64,000 nucleotides of DNA from contig PDTV01000006.1 of NCBI GenBank assembly GCA_002747185.1, positions 1 to 64,000 on the forward strand, in the 5' to 3' direction. Under the pieces are notes generated by a model. The model saw nothing but the letters and a program-made list of their open reading frames with translations, searched no databases and was not told the origin of the DNA. This stretch comes from Candidatus Contendibacter odensensis. Lineage in GTDB: Bacteria > Pseudomonadota > Gammaproteobacteria > Competibacterales > Competibacteraceae. This document shows, in pieces, positions 59,369-64,000 of this stretch; the stretch's first letter is position 1, and every line of letters begins with the position of its first letter. A program made the position numbers and the translations under genes.

Positions 59369-59968
59369 TTAGATGCGCTCCAATACCTCAATACGAGCCG
59401 GCGGTAAATTGCGCCACACAATTTTGCGGGAAACCTGCCGAAAGCCAACAAGAAAATCATTATGAATACCACGCAAATCATATGTATATTGTAACAGCAG
59501 CCCACCAGGTTTCAGCAAGGTTTGGAACTGATTACTGATAGCGCAGGTTACAGCAGGTGGTAAAGAGCGCAATGGCAGGCTGGATACAATGCTGTTGACA
59601 GTATGAGCACAATCATGAGCACCTAATAACTCCACGAGCACCGCCGCATCGCCTTGAATGACTTGCAGCTGTGGAAATTTACGATCCAGATGCCTAGCCA
59701 GATTGGGTGAGCGCTCAACGACTACCAACTTCCAAGGTGGTACCCCGTGCTTGAGCAGGGCATCAGTGACCGCGCCGGTTCCACCCCCCAATTCCAGCAC
59801 TATCCCCTCCTGATTTAGTGGCACCCAAGATGCCATACTGCTTGCCAATGCAGGCGCACTCGGACAGGCTGCCCCCATAGCACGTGGATTTAACCAAATT
59901 TCACGTGTAAATAGTGCCAATGAGATTGCAACCTGATTGTGCAGCAGATCCTTGACGAAATCTTTCAT
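59369..59968 (-). CDS. PmtA-like class I methyltransferase
   Basis: EGIVLELGGGTGAVTDALLKHGVPPWKLVVVERSPNLARHLDRKFP is motif I and II of the phosphatidylethanolamine N-methyltransferase / KsgA-like group. VNSIVSSLPLRSLPPAVTCAI is the expected post-IV region. At 199 residues it matches bacterial PmtA, which makes phosphatidylcholine in stages. Lipid methylation is likely but not shown. Confidence 0.75.
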   Translation of the reverse strand: MKDFVKDLLHNQVAISLALFTREIWLNPRAMGAACPSAPALASSMASWVPLNQEGIVLELGGGTGAVTDALLKHGVPPWKLVVVERSPNLARHLDRKFPQLQVIQGDAAVLVELLGAHDCAHTVNSIVSSLPLRSLPPAVTCAISNQFQTLLKPGGLLLQYTYDLRGIHNDFLVGFRQVSRKIVWRNLPPARIEVLERI

Positions 59969-60149
59969 ACTTTACCTGGTCAAATAATCAGGCTATTAGC
60001 AGCCTAAATAAACAGGAACACATCAAAACTCATCCTGAAGACATTTCATCAGGAGCCGAATGTGATATTAAAATGACATAACTGTATCATTTTAGCATTG
60101 TGTGCCTGAATTTTGTTATTATTCTTACAACAATTGATTCATTGACCCT

Positions 60150-60662
60150 TTACTTTCGCAACTGCCAGAGCAGTTGCTCATTACTGTCAATCAAACCATT
60201 GTTTACCAACCAATTCCGTGCATCTTCAGCATCTTGCTCAAACCAGGCCCGTACTGAACCTAAACGAAAGCTGTAGCCCCATGTATCCATATCGGCAAAC
60301 ATATTCAACCGCCCAACCCCAGGTAAATGGCCAGCTAACAAGATTTGTAAATAACACACACCACTTTCCTCAATATCCTCACCACCAGCATCAGTGTGCA
60401 ACCTGGTGCGACGCTCAGTATCCATACAAATATAATGACAGGCTTCATGTAACGCTGAATGCACCGGGGTATCATCGCGTACAAATAACCGGCATCCGAT
60501 TAAACCTGCCTCACTTTCTCCCCAGTAGCTGCCAGGAATTTCAATACCCTGACCAACCCATTTCACATTTAAGCCATAACGCATCACTAAAGCAGCTAAA
60601 GACATACTACCCAATTCAGCACAGCTAAGCATGACTTGTTTTAGTACCTCTCTCATATTCAA
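60150..60662 (-). CDS. Conserved hypothetical protein with HExxH-type zinc motif
   Basis: PVHSALHEACHYICMDTERR contains HEACH, the zinc-binding HExxH of gluzincin-like metalloproteases. GEDIEESGVCYLQILLAGHLPG may supply a third ligand (Glu or His). The protein has 170 residues without signal peptide. It is a small metal-dependent hydrolase candidate, but the family is unknown to me and activity unproven. Confidence 0.6.
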   Translation of the reverse strand: MNMREVLKQVMLSCAELGSMSLAALVMRYGLNVKWVGQGIEIPGSYWGESEAGLIGCRLFVRDDTPVHSALHEACHYICMDTERRTRLHTDAGGEDIEESGVCYLQILLAGHLPGVGRLNMFADMDTWGYSFRLGSVRAWFEQDAEDARNWLVNNGLIDSNEQLLWQLRK

Positions 60663-60867
60663 TGACCATTTGCATGACGACTCGTAATTCTGCCCTGATA
60701 ATCAACTCTTACTGCAACCATACAACCATTTATAACAAAACGGCATAATACAGGTAGGTGCAAATGCAATATTTTCAAAGTACACTTATCTTTTTGAATA
60801 AAATCAACAGTATTTTAACGAAGAAAATACTGACTGCTGCTACTTTCGCTTAAGGAACAGTTCTCTT

Positions 60868-62028
60868 ATGAGTCGAACCCACTTGTTTACTTCTGAATCC
60901 GTATCTGAAGGGCATCCTGATAAAATTGCCGATCAGATCTCCGATGCCGTGCTTGACGCTATTCTCAAGGAAGACCCCAAGGCTCGTGTGGCCTGTGAAA
61001 CACTGATCAAAACAGGTGTGGTCATGCTGGCCGGCGAAATCACCACTGAGGCGTGGGTCGATTTTGACCAAATTGTACGCGACACCGTTATTGGCATTGG
61101 CTACGATAGCTCTCGTGTCGGCTTTGATGGCGGAACCTGTGCGGTGTTATCCTGCATCGGTAAACAGTCAACAAACATCGCACAAGGGGTGGATCGTGAC
61201 AAGCCTGAAGAGCAAGGTGCAGGCGATCAGGGCCTCATGTTCGGCTATGCCACCAATGAAACCGACGTGCTGATGCCAGCGCCTATCACCTACGCTCATC
61301 GTTTGGTACAACGACAGGCGGAAATGCGTAAAAATGGCGTACTGCCATGGCTGCGACCTGACGCAAAAAGCCAGATCACTTTTCGCTATGAAGACGATAA
61401 GGTTGCAGGCATTGAAGCCGTGGTGCTCTCCACCCAACACGATCCCGATATCAGTTATAAGTTACTCTATGAAGCGGTGATGGAAAATATAGTTTTGCCA
61501 TTATTGCCTGCTGAATGGCTGGACAAGCACACAAAATATCATATTAACCCCACCGGCAGCTTTGTCATTGGCGGTCCTGTAGGTGACTGCGGCCTGACCG
61601 GTCGCAAGATCATTGTTGATACCTACGGTGGTGCAGCACATCATGGTGGTGGTGCATTTTCCGGCAAAGACCCGTCAAAAGTAGACCGATCCGCTGCTTA
61701 CGCCAGCCGCTACGTTGCTAAAAACATTGTTGCAGCAGATTTAGCTGCGCGATGCGAAATTCAGGTGTCCTACGCAATTGGGGTTGCTGAACCGACCTCT
61801 ATCAGTATCAATACTTTTGGTACCGGCAAAATTGGCGAGGATCGACTGGTCGAAATTATACGGGATCACTTTGATCTGCGCCCCTACGGTTTAATGAAAA
61901 TGCTGGATTTGATCCGACCGATCTATCAGAAAACAGCCGCTTATGGTCATCTCGGTCGAGAGGAGCCCGAATTTACCTGGGAACGTACTGACCGTGCGGA
62001 AGCATTGCGTGATGCTGCCGGTTTGTAA
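60868..62028 (+). CDS. metK: S-adenosylmethionine synthase
   Basis: MetK makes SAM from methionine and [70 protein letters not shown] and the [19 protein letters not shown] loop are canonical. The length is 386. Together with ahcY and metF it forms the activated-methyl cycle; the SAH riboswitch after it controls the downstream gene. Confidence 0.98.
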   Translation: MSRTHLFTSESVSEGHPDKIADQISDAVLDAILKEDPKARVACETLIKTGVVMLAGEITTEAWVDFDQIVRDTVIGIGYDSSRVGFDGGTCAVLSCIGKQSTNIAQGVDRDKPEEQGAGDQGLMFGYATNETDVLMPAPITYAHRLVQRQAEMRKNGVLPWLRPDAKSQITFRYEDDKVAGIEAVVLSTQHDPDISYKLLYEAVMENIVLPLLPAEWLDKHTKYHINPTGSFVIGGPVGDCGLTGRKIIVDTYGGAAHHGGGAFSGKDPSKVDRSAAYASRYVAKNIVAADLAARCEIQVSYAIGVAEPTSISINTFGTGKIGEDRLVEIIRDHFDLRPYGLMKMLDLIRPIYQKTAAYGHLGREEPEFTWERTDRAEALRDAAGL

Positions 62029-62057
62029 CATACCGTAAAATCATTTTCCCGCCTCCA

Positions 62058-62133
62058 GGCCGAGGGGCGCTGCAGCGGTCACCACCGTCAGGCTCGGCAT
62101 GGAACGGCTTTCCTAAAAAAGCCAACGTCGCCC
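62058..62133 (+). promoter_or_regulatory. SAH riboswitch upstream of ahcY
   Basis: The conserved core CCGAGGGGCGCTGCAGC followed by CACCACCGTCAGGCTCGG matches the S-adenosylhomocysteine aptamer, with CCGAG/CTCGG as P1. GGGCG can pair with CGCCC at 62129-62133 to form the pseudoknot, after a GGCTTT/AAAGCC hairpin. SAH riboswitches occur ahead of ahcY and raise its expression when SAH builds up. It lies between metK and ahcY, 25 bases before the start. Confidence 0.93.
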
Positions 62134-62157
62134 ATCCACTCATATATGGAAAGTGCC

Positions 62158-63576
62158 ATGAATGCCGTCGTGCGCGAAAATATTTCAACTGACTACCATG
62201 TCGCCGATTTGTCCCTAGCCGACTGGGGACGCAAAGAAATTGCCATTGCTGAAACTGAAATGCCAGGCCTGGTTTCGATCCGCGAAGAATATCGAGGGCA
62301 ACAGCCATTAAAAGGTGCTCATATTGCCGGATCACTGCATATGACCATTCAAACTGCTGTACTGATTGAAACGCTGGTAGCACTCGGCGCAGAGGTACGC
62401 TGGGCCTCTTGCAATATTTTCTCGACTCAAGATCATGCCGCTGCCGCTATCGCTGCCCACCAGACACCTGTCTTCGCTTACAAGGGCGAATCCCTGGCTG
62501 AATACTGGGCATTCACTCACCGCATTTTTGAGTGGCCAGCCGGAAAATCGGCCAATATGATTCTGGATGATGGCGGTGATGCAACCCTGTTACTGATTCT
62601 CGGTACAAAGGCAGAACAGGATCGTAGCGTCATTGCTCATCCCGGCAATGAGGAAGAGCAGGCACTGTTTGCCGCCATCGACCAGCACCTCAAACAAAAC
62701 CCGACCTGGTATTCCTCACGGCTAGCGCAGATTAAAGGTGTTACCGAAGAAACCACCACCGGTGTTCATCGGCTATATCAGATGGAAAAAGAAAATCAGT
62801 TGCCATTCCCGGCGTTCAATGTCAATGACTCAGTTACTAAATCCAAATTCGACAATCTCTACGGGTGTCGTGAAAGCTTGGTCGATGGTATTAAACGGGC
62901 AACGGATGTCATGATCGCAGGTAAAACTGCGGTAATACTTGGCTATGGCGATGTGGGCAAAGGTTGTGCGCAAAGCCTGCGTGGACTGGGCGCAACAGTG
63001 TGGATTACGGAAATCGATCCAATCTGCGCCCTGCAAGCCGCTATGGAGGGCTATCGGGTGGTCACGATGAATGATGCAGCCGACCAGGGCGACATTTTTG
63101 TCACGACAACAGGTAACATTAGCGTGATTACCCACGACCATATGAGCCGGATGAAAAACAATAGTATTGTCTGTAACATTGGTCATTTTGACTCCGAAAT
63201 TGAAGTAGCCAGCTTACGTCAATACCGGTGGGAAAATATCAAGCCACAGGTTGATCACATCGTTTTTCCTGACGGCAAACGGATTATCCTGCTTGCTGAA
63301 GGCCGATTAGTGAATCTGGGTTGTGCGACAGGTCATCCCAGTTTTGTGATGTCCAACTCTTTTACCAACCAGGTACTGGCACAGATAGAGCTGTTCAATC
63401 ACACCGACTGCTATGAAAAGAAGGTCTATGTACTGCCCAAGCATCTCGATGAGAAAGTCGCACGGCTGCATCTTGATCGCATCGGTGCCACGCTGACCAC
63501 GCTGACCCAAGAACAGGCAGACTATATCAACGTTGCGGTTACCGGGCCGTATAAAGCGGAAAACTATCGTTACTAA
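62158..63576 (+). CDS. ahcY: Adenosylhomocysteinase
   Basis: AhcY splits SAH to adenosine and homocysteine, relieving product inhibition of methyltransferases. [37 protein letters not shown], the NAD fold [19 protein letters not shown] and [41 protein letters not shown] are diagnostic. I use ATG 62158, four codons inside the track ORF, with GGAAAG upstream. The product is 472 residues and has the bacterial-type insert. Confidence 0.97.
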   Translation: MNAVVRENISTDYHVADLSLADWGRKEIAIAETEMPGLVSIREEYRGQQPLKGAHIAGSLHMTIQTAVLIETLVALGAEVRWASCNIFSTQDHAAAAIAAHQTPVFAYKGESLAEYWAFTHRIFEWPAGKSANMILDDGGDATLLLILGTKAEQDRSVIAHPGNEEEQALFAAIDQHLKQNPTWYSSRLAQIKGVTEETTTGVHRLYQMEKENQLPFPAFNVNDSVTKSKFDNLYGCRESLVDGIKRATDVMIAGKTAVILGYGDVGKGCAQSLRGLGATVWITEIDPICALQAAMEGYRVVTMNDAADQGDIFVTTTGNISVITHDHMSRMKNNSIVCNIGHFDSEIEVASLRQYRWENIKPQVDHIVFPDGKRIILLAEGRLVNLGCATGHPSFVMSNSFTNQVLAQIELFNHTDCYEKKVYVLPKHLDEKVARLHLDRIGATLTTLTQEQADYINVAVTGPYKAENYRY

Positions 63577-63606
63577 ACAACGATTGATCTACGCACATAG
63601 CATCCA

Positions 63607-63628
63607 CCTCCCATTCATCCACGGGAGG
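63607..63628 (+). terminator. Hairpin after ahcY
   Basis: CCTCCC and GGGAGG form a 6-bp stem with a 10-base loop about 30 bases after the ahcY stop. Weak, with no T-run; metF could still be co-transcribed. Confidence 0.4.
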
Positions 63629-63718
63629 CGGGTCAGGAAAAAGCAAGTACACCTGCTGGAAACAGCACCTGTTTTATTCCAGTAGTTATTGGCTATTATT
63701 CAATTCCTAAGGATTGAC

Positions 63719-64000
63719 ATGAGCACCCCATCTGACGGATGCAGAATCTTTAGTTGTGAATTTTTTCCACCGATCTCCGCTGAGGGTATGACCAGGCTCC
63801 AAAAAACCCGTCAGCACTTACTCTCCATGCACCCTGCTTATTTTTCGGTTACCTATGGTGCAGGCGGCTCCACCCGTAACCGAACAGTAGAAGCCGTTCT
63901 CGATATTCAGGCGAACAGCGGCATACCGGCCGCCCCCCATCTGACGTGCATCGCATCCATACGTGACCAGATTAAAGAATTGCTTGAGTTTTACCAGGCG
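63719..64000 (+). CDS. metF: 5,10-methylenetetrahydrofolate reductase, N-terminal part
   Basis: The gene runs off the window. MetF makes 5-methyl-THF for methionine synthesis. FSCEFFPPISAEGM, FSVTYGAGGSTRNRTVEAVLDIQ and PHLTCIASIRDQIKELLEFY are characteristic of the FAD-dependent TIM barrel. AAGGA upstream supports ATG 63719. It completes the metK-ahcY-metF cluster. Confidence 0.95.
   Translation, partial: MSTPSDGCRIFSCEFFPPISAEGMTRLQKTRQHLLSMHPAYFSVTYGAGGSTRNRTVEAVLDIQANSGIPAAPHLTCIASIRDQIKELLEFYQA

Overview
The window looks like part of the chromosome of a gammaproteobacterium. RsmJ, HflD, MtgA, RdgC, IspB, a RelA with a degenerate hydrolase half, ClpS-ClpA and a metK / SAH riboswitch / ahcY / metF order all point that way. 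A phasin suggests storage of polyhydroxyalkanoate, and isocitrate lyase plus malate synthase A give a glyoxylate shunt. This fits an environmental, metabolically flexible lineage; I cannot name the genus from sequence alone. Most of the window is housekeeping genes in short operons on both strands, broken by intergenic scars of mobile DNA and decayed genes.

Layout. 1-2.4 kb: the end of an IS630-type transposase against a short darP, then rsmJ and a frameshifted IS66 remnant. 2.4-12 kb: an EF-G paralogue, a macrodomain protein, cytochrome c, rubredoxin, thiD-thiE, hemL, dsbB, a SelW-like protein, mtgA, a flavodoxin-like protein and infA. 12-24 kb: clpS-clpA, an ArsS-like radical SAM protein, aceA and aceB, glk, a pterin dehydratase, a coiled-coil membrane protein and rdgC. 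24-39 kb: phasin, mnmA-hflD, relA, a decayed lipoprotein cytochrome c, rplU-rpmA-obgE-proB, ispB, two tRNAs (Pro-CGG and Ala-CGC), htpX, queA, dsbC, a decayed glycosidase and mazG.

39-64 kb: ygiQ and a methyltransferase, then a tightly overlapped minus-strand run of copper ATPase, two tiny membrane proteins, two sensor kinases and one FixJ-type regulator. After this come a broken response regulator, a coiled-coil protein, a thioesterase and a phosphopantetheinyl transferase. A predicted nucleotidyltransferase / sugar transferase fusion, tpm, an AT-rich pair (methyltransferase and GT-C-like membrane protein), two small unknowns and the SAM-cycle genes finish the window. The SAM-cycle genes carry a clear SAH riboswitch in front of ahcY.

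The main non-coding signal is a family of six 75-111 bp elements, each with two hairpins and TATAGCG/CGCTATA ends, present in both orientations and only between genes. The best candidate for an undescribed system is the copA-to-FixJ operon, in which two different histidine kinases, one response regulator, a Cu-ATPase and two tiny membrane proteins appear translationally coupled. Several genes are visibly decaying (IS66, cytochrome c, GH31-like glycosidase, CheY-like regulator, perhaps darP), so this genome seems to be losing accessory functions.
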